Positions 1 to 8,487 are shown, numbered from the stretch's first letter. The stretch: DNA of 64,000 nt from Streptomyces sp. F001 (GCF_004187715.1 NZ_QZWF01000002.1:62001-126000); one strand, 5' to 3'. Notes: generated by a model from the sequence alone, not told the origin. Numbers and translations: made by a program.

Positions 1-800
1 TGCAGCGCGCATGGGTCTGCCGGGCCCTCGGCCTGTTCGGGCTCGTCCCGTTCCGTCTGCCGCGCCTCGTCGAGGGAAGTCAGGACGACGCCGATGAGGA
101 CGTTGACGAGGACGAAGGAGGCGAGCAGCACGTAGGAGCCGTAGTAGAGCAGGCTCCAGCGGGAGATCTCCAAGCCGGCGCGGACCGCGTCGCCGATGCC
201 GTCCAGCGTCATCAGGAGGAACAGGGTGAGCACGGCACGACCGAGGGAGCCGAAGTGCTCGGGGTCGTGGTGGCTGAAGAAGACCCAGCCGACCATGGCG
301 TACACGTACAGCAGCAGGGTGCCGACGAGCAGGAAGCTGAGTGTGCCGGGCAGGCTGCGGGCGACCGCCGTCAGGACTACGCGGAGCTGGGGCAGGAAGC
401 GGGCGGTGCGCAGGACGCGGGCCAGGCGCAGCAGTCGCAGGACGGTGGTGTTCTCGCGGACGACGGGGAGGTAGGCGCACAGCACCACGGCCAGGTCGAA
501 GACGTTCCAGGGGTCCTTCCAGAACTGCCCGGGGCGGTCTGCATGGGCGGCCATGCGCAGAAGGATCTCGATGGTGAAGGCGGCAAGGCAGACATGCTCG
601 GCGAGCCATAACCAGCGGTGCCATTCGGCCGCCAGCCCGTGGTAGGTCTCGACGCCCAGCAGGGCCGCGTTGGCCAGGATCATCGCGAAGACCGTGATGG
701 CGAACCAGCGGGCCTCGGTGATGGCTCGGCAGCGGCGGGCCGCATCCCGTCGAACTGATGCGGCTACCGGTGCGGCTGTAGGGTCGTGGTGGTCCAGCAT
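1..800 (-). CDS. Voltage-gated-type ion channel (Ion_trans family), 3' end cut by window edge
   Basis: At least 266 residues read from an ATG at 800 and run off the left edge, so the true stop is not seen. The protein looks like one six-helix cation-channel subunit. Hydrophobic segments lie near residues 32-52, 62-84, 98-113, 150-176 and 215-245. A textbook S4 voltage sensor has arginines at every third residue (R122, R125, R128, R131, R134). The pore loop reads TLDGIGD at 198-204, where NaChBac-type sodium channels have a TLESW-type filter. A Shine-Dalgarno AAGG lies 7 bases before the ATG. It is divergent from tatA across a 170-base gap that holds a palindrome. A homotetrameric Na+ or unspecific cation channel in the plasma membrane is inferred; ion selectivity cannot be told from the sequence. 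Confidence 0.8.
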   Translation of the reverse strand, partial: MLDHHDPTAAPVAASVRRDAARRCRAITEARWFAITVFAMILANAALLGVETYHGLAAEWHRWLWLAEHVCLAAFTIEILLRMAAHADRPGQFWKDPWNVFDLAVVLCAYLPVVRENTTVLRLLRLARVLRTARFLPQLRVVLTAVARSLPGTLSFLLVGTLLLYVYAMVGWVFFSHHDPEHFGSLGRAVLTLFLLMTLDGIGDAVRAGLEISRWSLLYYGSYVLLASFVLVNVLIGVVLTSLDEARQTERDEPEQAEGPADPCAL

Positions 801-892
801 CTTGTTGCCTTGCTCCCTCGCATGGTGCAGCCTCTCCCGGCCAACGAGGCTGGAAGGCGGGCTTGTTGCGCGATCACGTTTCAGGAGAGACT

Positions 893-908
893 TCTACAGC
901 ACTGTAGA
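893..908. promoter_or_regulatory. Palindromic operator candidate, site A (TCTAC-N6-GTAGA)
   Basis: The sequence TCTACAGCACTGTAGA is a perfect inverted repeat. It lies 63 bases before the tatA start and 93 bases before the divergent channel gene. The same TCTAC-N6-GTAGA layout recurs before the TerB-like and Spo0M-like genes, so a common regulator is inferred. The binding protein is unknown; the TACA/TGTA core is loosely like BlaI/MecI-type operators. Confidence 0.55.
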
Positions 909-970
909 TCACTTCGCGTCGCCGGTTCGTCATATCGGCGGACGGCTCGCCCCAGGAGAGAGCAGACCTG

Positions 971-1195
971 ATGTTCGGCTTGAGTGAACTGGCCCTGATC
1001 CTCCTCGTCGTTGTCGTGGTCCTCGGCATCAAGAAACTGCCCGAACTGACGCGTTCGGCGGGCAAGGCAGCGCGAATCTTCAAGAGCGAGGCCAAAGCGC
1101 TCAAGGAGCAGGACGCCGACGGCGCACAGCCTGGCGCGGGCCGGGTCGTGCCGGGCACTGCCGCTGAGCGGGACGAGCCGCCCGCGCGCTCCTGA
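971..1195 (+). CDS. tatA: Sec-independent (twin-arginine) translocase subunit TatA
   Basis: A 74-residue protein with the TatA/E layout: a short N-terminal FG motif (F2-G3), one hydrophobic helix to about residue 22, the GIKKLPEL hinge, an amphipathic helix to about residue 46, then a charged, flexible tail. TatA oligomers form the membrane-thinning pore that passes folded proteins bearing RR signal peptides. No tatB or tatC lies next to it, so this is an orphan, probably extra, copy; several exported proteins in this window carry RR motifs. A GGAGAG Shine-Dalgarno sits about 10 bases upstream. It may be controlled through the palindrome at 893-908. A strong terminator follows the stop. Confidence 0.85.
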   Translation: MFGLSELALILLVVVVVLGIKKLPELTRSAGKAARIFKSEAKALKEQDADGAQPGAGRVVPGTAAERDEPPARS

Positions 1196-1220
1196 CCGGT
1201 CGACGTGGCGGCAAGACGCT

Positions 1221-1252
1221 GACGGGGTCCGGCCTGCCGGCCGGACCCCGTC
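1221..1252. terminator. Bidirectional hairpin between tatA and the CNNM gene
   Basis: A 14-bp perfect stem (arms 1221-1234 and 1239-1252) with a 4-base loop lies between two convergent genes. It has no U-tract, which is common for Streptomyces terminators. Confidence 0.8.
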
Positions 1253-1270
1253 GTGTGATCACTTGTCCGC

Positions 1271-2290
1271 TCAGGCTGTCTGCGGTTGCAGGAAGCGGGC
1301 CAGGAGGTCGTCCAGGCTCACCATGCCGGTTGCTCGGCCGGACGCGTCGCGCACGACCGCCAGAGAGGCGCGGCGCCCGCGGAGCAGGTCGATCGCGTCA
1401 GTGACGGTGGTGTCCCCGGCCATCTCGGGCACCGGTCGGGCCAGGGCACGAGCGTCGGCGGCACGGCCCTGGGCTCGGGCGACCAAAGCGTCCCGGGCAT
1501 GGATCGAGCCGAGGAAGACGTCGCCGTCACGGACCAGCAGACGGGTTCGGTCACTGTCGGCAGCCACGCGCAGGATCTCCTCGATGCCGGCGCTGCCCTC
1601 GACGGACGTGATCTGACCAGCCGGGACCTGGAGGGTGCTCACCCGCGTCTCGGGCTCGGTCAGCGACCGGGTGAGCAGCTCCGAGTCGGTCTCGCTGATC
1701 AGTCCGAGCCGCTCGGACTCCTCCACCAGGTGGGTGAGCTGCTCGCGGTTGTGGACGGCGGCCAGCTCGTCGCGCGGGGTGACCCGGCACAGTCGCACGA
1801 GCGCGTTGCTGACCCAGTTGAGCAGCCCGATCAACGGCCGCACCAGCTTCACCACGCCCCGGAAGGGCGGGGCGAGCAGCATCGCCGAGCGCTCCGGGTG
1901 TGCGATGGCCCAGGACTTGGGGGCCATCTCGCCCACCACCATGTGCAGGAACACCACGACGATCATGGCGACGGCGAAGGCGACGCCGTAGCTGAGCGCG
2001 CTGGGCAGACCGAGACTGTGCAGCAGCGGGTCGAGTTCGTGGGAGATCGCGGGCTTGGAGACCGAGCCCAGGCCCAGCGTGCACACGGTGATGCCGAGCT
2101 GCGCCCCGGCGAGCATGAGCGACAGCTCGCGCATTCCGGCGAGCGCGGCCTTCGCGCCGCGCTGTCCCTGGGCGGCGGCCTTCTCCATGCGGTGCCGTTT
2201 GGCGGCGACCAGCGCGAACTCGGCGGCCACGAAGAACCCGCTGCCGATCAGCAGCAGCACGGTGACGAAGAGCGCCATCGGGAAATTCAT
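1271..2290 (-). CDS. CNNM-domain/CBS-pair membrane protein (HlyC/CorC family), short paralog
   Basis: A 339-residue protein. The N-terminal CNNM (DUF21) transmembrane domain spans about residues 1-190, with the FVAAEFALV signature and GAQLGITVCTLGLG. A CBS pair follows at about 200-335. The C-terminal CorC_HlyC domain of longer relatives is missing, as is usual for the second gene of such pairs. The family is linked to Mg2+/Co2+ efflux or magnesium homeostasis; the old name hemolysin is misleading. Its ATG lies inside the end of the upstream paralog (4-base overlap at 2287-2290), so the two are translationally coupled and probably form a heteromer. Confidence 0.88.
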   Translation of the reverse strand: MNFPMALFVTVLLLIGSGFFVAAEFALVAAKRHRMEKAAAQGQRGAKAALAGMRELSLMLAGAQLGITVCTLGLGSVSKPAISHELDPLLHSLGLPSALSYGVAFAVAMIVVVFLHMVVGEMAPKSWAIAHPERSAMLLAPPFRGVVKLVRPLIGLLNWVSNALVRLCRVTPRDELAAVHNREQLTHLVEESERLGLISETDSELLTRSLTEPETRVSTLQVPAGQITSVEGSAGIEEILRVAADSDRTRLLVRDGDVFLGSIHARDALVARAQGRAADARALARPVPEMAGDTTVTDAIDLLRGRRASLAVVRDASGRATGMVSLDDLLARFLQPQTA

Positions 2291-3624
2291 GCCTGCTCCT
2301 CCACCTTCTCTGCCACCCGCTGGATGCGGACCCGTTCCGGCACGTGCCGGTCCAGGCTCCGTACGTCGATCACCGCGCGACCGCCGTCGGACAGTTCGAC
2401 GGAGAGGCGGTCGCCGACCGTCGGGAAGCGGCCGAGCCGGTCCACGATCAGGCCGGCCACGGTGTCGTAGTCCTCCTCCTCGGGCAGCTCGATGCCGGTC
2501 GCCTCGGCGATCTCGTCCAGGCGGCGCCCGGCGTCCACCAGCCAGCCGTCCCTGTCCGCGACGGCGAGTTCGGTGACGGTGTCGCTCTCGTCGGCGATGT
2601 CGCCGACCAGCTCCTCGGCGATGTCCTCGTAGGTGACGATGCCGGCCACGCCACCGTGCTCGTCCAGAACGACCGCGAACTCGTCGTCCTGCTGTCGCAT
2701 CTGCTCGACCGCCTCCGGCAGCGGCAGCGTGTCGGGCAGCAGCAGCGGACGCCGCGCGACAGCGCCGGCGGTCGTGCCGGCGAACTGCTCCGCGGGTAGC
2801 CGCATCAGCTCGCGCACGCCCAGGACGCCGGTGATGTCGTCGGGGTGATCGCCGAGGACGGGATAGTTGGAGTGGCCGTGCATGCCGATCAGGGCGATGG
2901 CTTCGGCGACGCCGGCGTCCTTGCGGACGAAGACGGCGTCGGCGCGCGGCACCATCACCTCGTCCAGGGTGCGCTCCGAGAACTCCAGGGCATGGTCCAG
3001 CAGGGCGGCCGTGTCCCTCGGCAGCTCGCCCTGCTCGTGCGACTCGCCGATCAGGTGGCCGAGCTCCTCCAGGGTGGCGCCGTGGTGCAGTTCCTCGACG
3101 GGCTCGATGCCGACCTTGCGCAGCAGCCGGTTCGCCGCGCCGTCGAAGATCCTCACCACGGGGCCGACGACCTTCAGGTACGCCATAGTCGAGGTGGCCA
3201 GCGACTTCGCCAGTCGCTCGGGCACGGCGATCGCGAGGTTCTTCGGCGCCAGCTCGCCCAGCACCATCTGCACGACAGTGGCGCCCACGAAGGCGAGCAC
3301 CACGGAGATACCGCTGACCGCCCCATCGGGGATGCCGATACCGGACAGGACCGGCTTGAGCAGGGCGGACACCGACGGCTCGGCGATGAAGCCGACGACC
3401 AGACCGGTCACGGTGATGCCCAGCTGCGCGCCGGACAGCATGAACGACAGCCGCTCCAGCACCTTCAGCGCACGGGCGGCCTTCCGATCACCGGCCTCGG
3501 CGTCACGGGAGAGCGCGAGCCGGTCGGCCGAGACGTAGGCGAATTCCTGGGCGACGAAATAGCCGGTGCCCGCGGTCAGGACAAGGACGGCCAGCAGGCC
3601 CAGCCAGGCTTCCACGGCACTCAT
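2287..3624 (-). CDS. CNNM/CBS/CorC_HlyC membrane protein, long paralog
   Basis: A 445-residue full-length member. The CNNM transmembrane domain (about 1-195) has FVAQEFAYV and GAQLGITVTGLVVG motifs. A CBS pair (about 205-330) and a C-terminal CorC_HlyC (transporter-associated) domain (about 350-440) follow. It is the first gene of a two-gene operon read leftward, overlapping the short paralog by ATGA. A role in divalent metal (Mg2+) homeostasis at the plasma membrane is known for the family and inferred here; CBS domains often sense nucleotides. The start at 3624 has only a weak Shine-Dalgarno. A small hairpin (3645-3662) lies in the leader. Confidence 0.9.
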   Translation of the reverse strand: MSAVEAWLGLLAVLVLTAGTGYFVAQEFAYVSADRLALSRDAEAGDRKAARALKVLERLSFMLSGAQLGITVTGLVVGFIAEPSVSALLKPVLSGIGIPDGAVSGISVVLAFVGATVVQMVLGELAPKNLAIAVPERLAKSLATSTMAYLKVVGPVVRIFDGAANRLLRKVGIEPVEELHHGATLEELGHLIGESHEQGELPRDTAALLDHALEFSERTLDEVMVPRADAVFVRKDAGVAEAIALIGMHGHSNYPVLGDHPDDITGVLGVRELMRLPAEQFAGTTAGAVARRPLLLPDTLPLPEAVEQMRQQDDEFAVVLDEHGGVAGIVTYEDIAEELVGDIADESDTVTELAVADRDGWLVDAGRRLDEIAEATGIELPEEEDYDTVAGLIVDRLGRFPTVGDRLSVELSDGGRAVIDVRSLDRHVPERVRIQRVAEKVEEQA

Positions 3625-3830
3625 CGGCGCATCGATCGGGATGGGGCACCCCGCCGGGTGCCGCGCTCAGCAAAGACCTGGCGGGATGGTCGGGGACTGT
3701 GCCCCGAGGGGTCCGTCGATCTGGCGGACAAGGTCGGTACTCCTCCGATAGCTGTGGAATTAGGCAAACGATTCTGGCCACATCCCGGTTCCCGGCGCCT
3801 CCCGGCCCCTACTCCTGTGCGACCCCCTGG

Positions 3831-4949
3831 TTACTTCTGTGCGGCCCTCTGGCCGCGACCCGTCAGGGTCAAGCCCTTCCGGAAGGCCCAGTCCATCCTC
3901 GGCTCCAGCACGAACCGGAAGATGCTCCGCACGGGAGGCGTGCACAGCACGGTCACGACTGCGGCGGCGATGAGGGAGACGGTGATCTTGCCGAGCGGCT
4001 GGTGGAACCAGTCGAGGTGGGACCAGTGCCGGTGGTTGGCGGCCTGGATGACGAAACCGTGCAGGAGGTAGCCGTAGAGGGTGCCCGCGCCCAGGGCGGT
4101 GAACCATGCCCGGCGTCCAGGCACCCATGCGAGGAAGCAGGCAACCAGGACCATGGAACAGCCGAAGAGGGCCAGGGTCATGACCGGCCCGTACCAGGCG
4201 GGCACTCCGAAGTCCTCGGCGGCGGCGTTGTGGAAGAACCAGGCGTAGTCCATCTGCGGGACCGCCCAGTACGCGAACACGAGCGCACCCACGAAGACTG
4301 GCACGGCCATGATCCGCACCCGCCACCGGCGCACCAGCCGGAAGTGCTCCGGCCTCAGGCACAGGCCCAGCACGAAGTACGGCAGGAACTGCAGGACGCG
4401 CTGCAGGTCGAGGTCCTTGCCGATGGGTGGCGAGAGCGTGGCCAGGGCCGCGATACCGAGCGCGATGGGCAGTGGCCACCGGATGCTCTTCCAGACGGGT
4501 GTGGTCAACCGCCAGAGGAACAGTGCCGCCAGGAACCACGTCAGATACAGGGGGTCCAGCAGGCTGACCGGGCGGTCGGGGACGCCGTCGCTCCACCGGG
4601 TGAAGAAGGTGTACGCCGCCTCGAAGACGACATACGGCACGACGAGCCCGGTGATCAGGCGCTTGATCTTCTCCGGGCTTGCGTCGAAGCCGCGCGAGAA
4701 GTAGCCCGAGATCACGATGAACGCCGGCATGTGGAAGGCGTAGACGATCGTGTAGAGCGCGGTGACAGCACGGCTGTCGGAACGCAGCGGCTCCCAGGCG
4801 TGCCCCATCGCGACCAGGACCATCGCCAGGTACTTGGCGTTGTCGAAGAAGGCGTCCCGCCGCTTCGGCCGCAGGGGCCCCGTCTGCTCGGCGGCTGCAG
4901 TCGCGGATGCCGCTGCACGGGCCGACGCAGCCTGCGTCGTACTGCTCAC
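3831..4949 (-). CDS. Acyltransferase 3 family integral membrane protein
   Basis: About 372 residues. It opens with the FFDNAKYLAMVLVAMGHAWEPL region typical of the acyltransferase-3 fold, whose conserved His (MGH) is thought to be catalytic. About ten transmembrane helices follow, ending near residue 350 in a basic tail. Such proteins move acyl groups onto exported glycans, lipids or antibiotics. I chose the GTG at 4949 because an AGGAG lies just upstream; a TTG at 4970 would add seven residues. It stands alone on its strand, between the CNNM pair and the TerB-like gene, so its substrate cannot be inferred. Confidence 0.82.
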   Translation of the reverse strand: MSSTTQAASARAAASATAAAEQTGPLRPKRRDAFFDNAKYLAMVLVAMGHAWEPLRSDSRAVTALYTIVYAFHMPAFIVISGYFSRGFDASPEKIKRLITGLVVPYVVFEAAYTFFTRWSDGVPDRPVSLLDPLYLTWFLAALFLWRLTTPVWKSIRWPLPIALGIAALATLSPPIGKDLDLQRVLQFLPYFVLGLCLRPEHFRLVRRWRVRIMAVPVFVGALVFAYWAVPQMDYAWFFHNAAAEDFGVPAWYGPVMTLALFGCSMVLVACFLAWVPGRRAWFTALGAGTLYGYLLHGFVIQAANHRHWSHLDWFHQPLGKITVSLIAAAVVTVLCTPPVRSIFRFVLEPRMDWAFRKGLTLTGRGQRAAQK

Positions 4950-5093
4950 CGCTCTCCTCGCCCAGTCCAAGCGGAACCCACGCGCAGAAAGGCGCGACTT
5001 TCAGAGAGCACGGCTGCGGTGTGGAGGCATGGCACCTTGCGCGCCTTACCGCTTCTCGGCGTCACAAACGCTCACATCCAGGACCAGGGAAAG

Positions 5094-5135
5094 CCTGCCG
5101 CCTGCGTGGGATTGGGTGATCACGCAGGCGGCAGG
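5094..5135. terminator. Hairpin downstream of the TerB-like gene
   Basis: Perfect 15-bp arms (5094-5108 and 5121-5135) enclose a 12-base loop. It sits 40 bases past the stop of the leftward TerB-like gene and also faces the start of the acyltransferase gene. Confidence 0.75.
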
Positions 5136-5175
5136 GGCCAAGGGCCCGACGTCCGCCCCGTGGGGCAGTCCTCGG

Positions 5176-5631
5176 TCAGAGATCGAACTCGTGCGGCGGC
5201 AGGTCGAGCGTGAAGCACGCCTCGCGAACGACCGCCTGCTCGGTCTTGTCGAAGTCGCCGTCGGCGCCGCCGATGACGATGCCGATCTGGATGACGGCGC
5301 GCGCCTCGGCCGGCTTCTTCTTCGCCTTGGCGATCTCCTGCAGCACACTGACCTTGCCGAAGGCGAAGTCGGTGGTCAGTTTGCTGAGGTTGTCCTCGAA
5401 GCGACGGCGCAGATCTTCGGCGTCGAAGTTCTGCAGCACCTCGTTGGTGGCGATGAGCTGTGCCACGCGCTGCCGTTCGGAGGGGTCGATCGTGCCGTCG
5501 GCGGCGGCGACCAGGGCGCACATGGCCATGCTCGCGTCGCGGAAGGCGCCGCTCTTGAGGTCGTTCTTCTTTGCCACCAGCTGGGTCTGCATCGTCGATG
5601 CGGACTCCTTGATGCGGTCCCACAGGGCCAT
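5176..5631 (-). CDS. TerB-like tellurite resistance/stress protein
   Basis: A 151-residue all-helical protein of the TerB family. It has two acidic D-G-x-[IF]-D repeats (DGTIDPSE and DGDFDKTE), one in each half, which in the family bind divalent metal. TerB proteins belong to metal-sensing stress complexes at the membrane; here no terC, terD or terE gene is adjacent, so it is an orphan. The start at 5631 follows a GGAG nine bases upstream and gives the usual family length; a longer reading to 5685 adds a proline/arginine-rich stretch and is rejected. The TCTAC-N6-GTAGA palindrome lies 55 bases before the start. Confidence 0.88.
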   Translation of the reverse strand: MALWDRIKESASTMQTQLVAKKNDLKSGAFRDASMAMCALVAAADGTIDPSERQRVAQLIATNEVLQNFDAEDLRRRFEDNLSKLTTDFAFGKVSVLQEIAKAKKKPAEARAVIQIGIVIGGADGDFDKTEQAVVREACFTLDLPPHEFDL

Positions 5632-5685
5632 GAGAACTCCAAACGGGTACGGGGGTTGCGGCCGCCCGCGTCGAGGCGGCCGCAT

Positions 5686-5705
5686 CTTCTACAGCTACGT
5701 AGAAG
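5686..5705. promoter_or_regulatory. Palindromic operator candidate, site B (CTTCTAC-N6-GTAGAAG)
   Basis: Seven-base perfect arms (5686-5692 and 5699-5705) with a 6-base spacer lie 55 bases upstream of the TerB-like start. This is the strongest of three related sites; see sites A and C. Confidence 0.6.
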
Positions 5706-5755
5706 TTAGCAGGATGGGTCCCGTCGGGGTGCGATTGCTGTCATTGGGGTACGGC

Positions 5756-6733
5756 TCAGCCCTCGTCCTCCCCTTCCTCCTCGCCCTCGAAGAAGTCCCC
5801 CACCTCGTCGACGACCTCGGCCGCGACCATGCCGCCGACGACACCCACGGCCAGACCCGCCGCTCCGGCGGCGACCGCGGTGCCGATGCCGGGGCCGGAG
5901 CGGTGGCCGTGGTGGTGGTGCTCGTCGTGGCCGTGGTGTCCGTAGTGGCTCTCGTGTCCGTGCGGCGCCCGGTGCTCCACCAACTGCCTGATCCAGCCGT
6001 CGACCTCGGCGTTCCAGTCGCGGGAGTCGTGGTGGCCCACGGTGAAGCGGGTGAGCGCGTCGTGGCCGGAGAAGAGGAAGCCGCCGCGCTTGTCGGCCTC
6101 CAGGACCACCTCCAGGCCGGCCGGGTTCGCGAGGAAGGTCACCTCGATCTCGTTCACCTGGTGCGCATACCGGGGCGACGGGGTGATCTCTATCTCCTGA
6201 TAGAAGGGCAGCTGCTGCCCTGTGCCGCCGATGCGGCCGTATTCCAGGTCGGCGGACTTGAAGCCGAAGTCGAGCTGGCCCAGGGCTTCCAGCACCGCTT
6301 CCTGTACGGGCAGCGGGCCCACGGTCAGCGGGTCGATGTCGCCCTTGTCCTTCGCGCCCGCCACCGACAACTCGGTGCGCACACCCAGCGCGATGCCCAA
6401 GGGCTGGCCGTACAGCTCGGTGATCGGCGTCTCCCAGGGCAGCGTCACGCTGAACGGCACGGACCGCTCCTCACCCTCGGCGAGCCGGAAGCCGCCGCCG
6501 ACCGTGTACCGCTCGAAGGCGATGGAGCCCTCGCTCTCGTCCTCCTCGTGCTCGGCCTCGACCCGGGCCACCAGCTCCAGGGTGATGTACTCGATGTCGA
6601 AGTCGGCGTTGCCGCCCTTGAGGTGAACCTGCCCCCTGAGCGTGCCGCCGGGCAGGGCGGGACCGGGGTCGAGGACTGTGTCGACCGTGGGGCCGCCCAC
6701 ACCGAGCGAGCCGAGCAGTCGTTTGAACACCAT
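5756..6733 (-). CDS. Spo0M-like sporulation-control protein with His-rich tail
   Basis: A 325-residue protein. The first ~250 residues match the arrestin-like Spo0M family (MVFKRLLGSLG start, beta-sandwich repeats, GHDALTRF near residue 230). The tail is unusual: a histidine-rich run at about residues 266-289, a glycine/alanine-rich hydrophobic stretch like a membrane helix (about 292-312), then an acidic end. The usual family length is about 250, so the tail is an addition. Spo0M affects sporulation and cytoskeleton-linked processes in Bacillus; its role in Streptomyces is unclear. The start at 6733 is preferred over 6781 because it matches the family N-terminus. Operator site C lies about 70 bases upstream. 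Confidence 0.85.
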   Translation of the reverse strand: MVFKRLLGSLGVGGPTVDTVLDPGPALPGGTLRGQVHLKGGNADFDIEYITLELVARVEAEHEEDESEGSIAFERYTVGGGFRLAEGEERSVPFSVTLPWETPITELYGQPLGIALGVRTELSVAGAKDKGDIDPLTVGPLPVQEAVLEALGQLDFGFKSADLEYGRIGGTGQQLPFYQEIEITPSPRYAHQVNEIEVTFLANPAGLEVVLEADKRGGFLFSGHDALTRFTVGHHDSRDWNAEVDGWIRQLVEHRAPHGHESHYGHHGHDEHHHHGHRSGPGIGTAVAAGAAGLAVGVVGGMVAAEVVDEVGDFFEGEEEGEDEG

Positions 6734-6801
6734 CGTGGCGTTCACTCCTTCACGTGCGTACGTGCGTGTCCGTGGGAACAACCGGGGATGCCGGGCCGTT
6801 C

Positions 6802-6817
6802 TCTACAAGCGAGTAGA
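6802..6817. promoter_or_regulatory. Palindromic operator candidate, site C (TCTAC-N6-GTAGA)
   Basis: TCTACAAGCGAGTAGA keeps both five-base arms and the 6-base spacing of sites A and B, 69 bases before the Spo0M-like start. The rest of the 334-base gap 6734-7067 shows no gene. Confidence 0.55.
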
Positions 6818-7067
6818 AGCATAGGGTGGCTGCACACCCTGGAGACGGTGTTGCGGCTCTCGACGCGGGAAAGTCCGAAAACTGCCGGAAGTCGGCGGTG
6901 GTCGACTACTTGACCAGTGTGCTTTGCGTGCCCTTTACCATAGGTGAAGGCGTCGATGCTCTTCCCGACCCCCCCGATCCGACAAGGAGTCACGGTCCCG
7001 CAATGGGTGAGCCTCCCAGTACCAGCCGTGCCGATTCCCGCCCGCCCGAGGGAGCGGGGGTGGCACG

Positions 7068-7694
7068 GTGACCGAGGTCCTGCTGCTCCTGCTGGCCCTC
7101 TTCCTCACGCTGGCCTGCGCGTTGTTCGTCGCGGCCGAGTTCTCGCTGACCACCGTCGAGCGCGCTGAGTTGGAACGCGCCGCGGAGGCGGGCGAGCGGG
7201 GGGCCGACAGCGCCTTGAAGGCCGTACGCCGACTGACCCTCCAGCTCTCCGGCGCTCAGCTGGGCATCACGGTGACCTCGCTGGTGATCGGCATGCTGGC
7301 CGAGCCGTCGCTCGCCGCGCTGCTGCGGGGTCCGCTTCAGGCCGTGGGCCTGGGCGGTGCCGCCTCGCCGGTGGCGACCGTGGTGGGTGTGGCGGTCTCC
7401 ACTGTCGTGCTGATGGTGGTCGGCGAGCTGGTGCCGAAGAACTGGGCGATCTCCCATCCGCTGGCCGTCGCGAAGGTGGTCGCAGCCCCGCAGCGCGGCT
7501 TCACGGCCGCCTTCAGCCCGTTCATCCACCACCTGAACAACACCGCGAACCGTTTCGTACGCCGCTTCGGCCTGGAGCCCGCCGAGGAACTGGCCTCCGC
7601 CCGCAGCCCCGAGGAACTCGTCGCGCTCGCCCAGCACTCCGCCGCGGAAGGCGCCCTGGAGGCCGACTCCGCCGAGCTGTTCGAGAGGCGCTGA
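7068..7694 (+). pseudogene. Truncated CNNM-domain protein (third HlyC/CorC paralog)
   Basis: 208 residues covering only the CNNM transmembrane domain: FVAAEFSLT, GAQLGITVTSLVIG and GELVPKNWAIS are all present, followed by the linker FGLEPAEELASARSPEELV. The frame ends abruptly at about residue 208 with no CBS or CorC domain, whereas full relatives are 340-450 residues. Directly after the stop, sequence of an unrelated XRE regulator begins in another frame, so a deletion or recombination has cut both genes. It starts at a GTG with an upstream GGGAGCGGGG-type purine stretch. A membrane stub could still be made. Confidence 0.75.
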
Positions 7695-8304
7695 GCTCGC
7701 CTCCCGCTCCTTCGAACCCGAAGCTCTGACTACGGCTCGTCAGCTTCGAGGGCTCCGCAAGAACGAACTTGCCAGGAAGGTGGGGCTCACACCGGCAGCG
7801 GTCAGTCAGTACGAGCTAGGCCAGAGTCGGCCTTCGGCCACGGTAGTTGCGCAGCTGGCCATGGCATTGGGGGTGCCTGCCACGTTCTTCGCTACGGGGC
7901 ACCCGCATCCAACGGTGCCCAGCGCTGCCCCCTTCCGAAGCCTCAGGGCAACGACGCAGTTGCAACGGGATCAAGCTGTCGCGTTCGGCAAGATCGTCTG
8001 GCGGCTGGTCACGACCGTCGAGCACTACGTGGAGCTTCCCCCAGCGGCACTGCCGCGCCTGGCCCTGCCGGTCGAACCGAGCCGGGCGGACATCGCGGCC
8101 GTGGCCCGCGATGCACGCGATGCCATGGGTGTGCCCAGCGGCCCGATCCCCCATGTGACCCGACTGCTCGAAGCCCATGGGGCCGTCGTCCTGGAGCTAC
8201 CAGCGGGGCTATGCCTACGTAGAGCAGTCGTCCGGAGGCCAAGCCGGGGAAATGCGTGCCGGAGCGGCACGAAACACCCCCTCTTGCCTGAACGCCACCC
8301 CTGA
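7690..8304 (+). pseudogene. XRE regulator/ImmA-IrrE-type protein, both ends lost
   Basis: In this frame, from about 7690, the sequence reads SFEPEALTTARQLRGLRKN, then a clear Cro/C1 helix-turn-helix (LARKVGLTPAAVSQYELGQ) and the linker up to HGAVVLELP near 8206. That is the layout of short XRE proteins fused to an ImmA/IrrE metallopeptidase. No good start codon lies in front: the 5' end is fused to the CNNM stub. The peptidase half with its HExxH is absent, and the frame ends in unrelated arginine-rich sequence at 8304. An internal GTG at 7780 could start a fragment but would lose the first helix. Treated as a relic. Confidence 0.6.
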
Positions 8305-8487
8305 GCGGAAACCCGTATGGCCGGTCCCCTCTGACCTGGGGTTTCACTGCTGGCGGTGGTAGCTCGTCTGTCACTGTCGGTCGCCATTGAGTGCCCTCGG
8401 GCGCCCTCGCACGGTCCAGGGACGGCCCGGGAACGATCCCCCGGGTAGTAGGCGTTGCCGACCAGGCGGACCGAAACGAATGTCGCT

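Noticed and set aside
8177..8362. Small frame containing a CCTACGTAGAG sequence as a possible fourth operator
   Set aside because: The arms touch without the 6-base spacer, and it lies inside the XRE relic with no gene start nearby.
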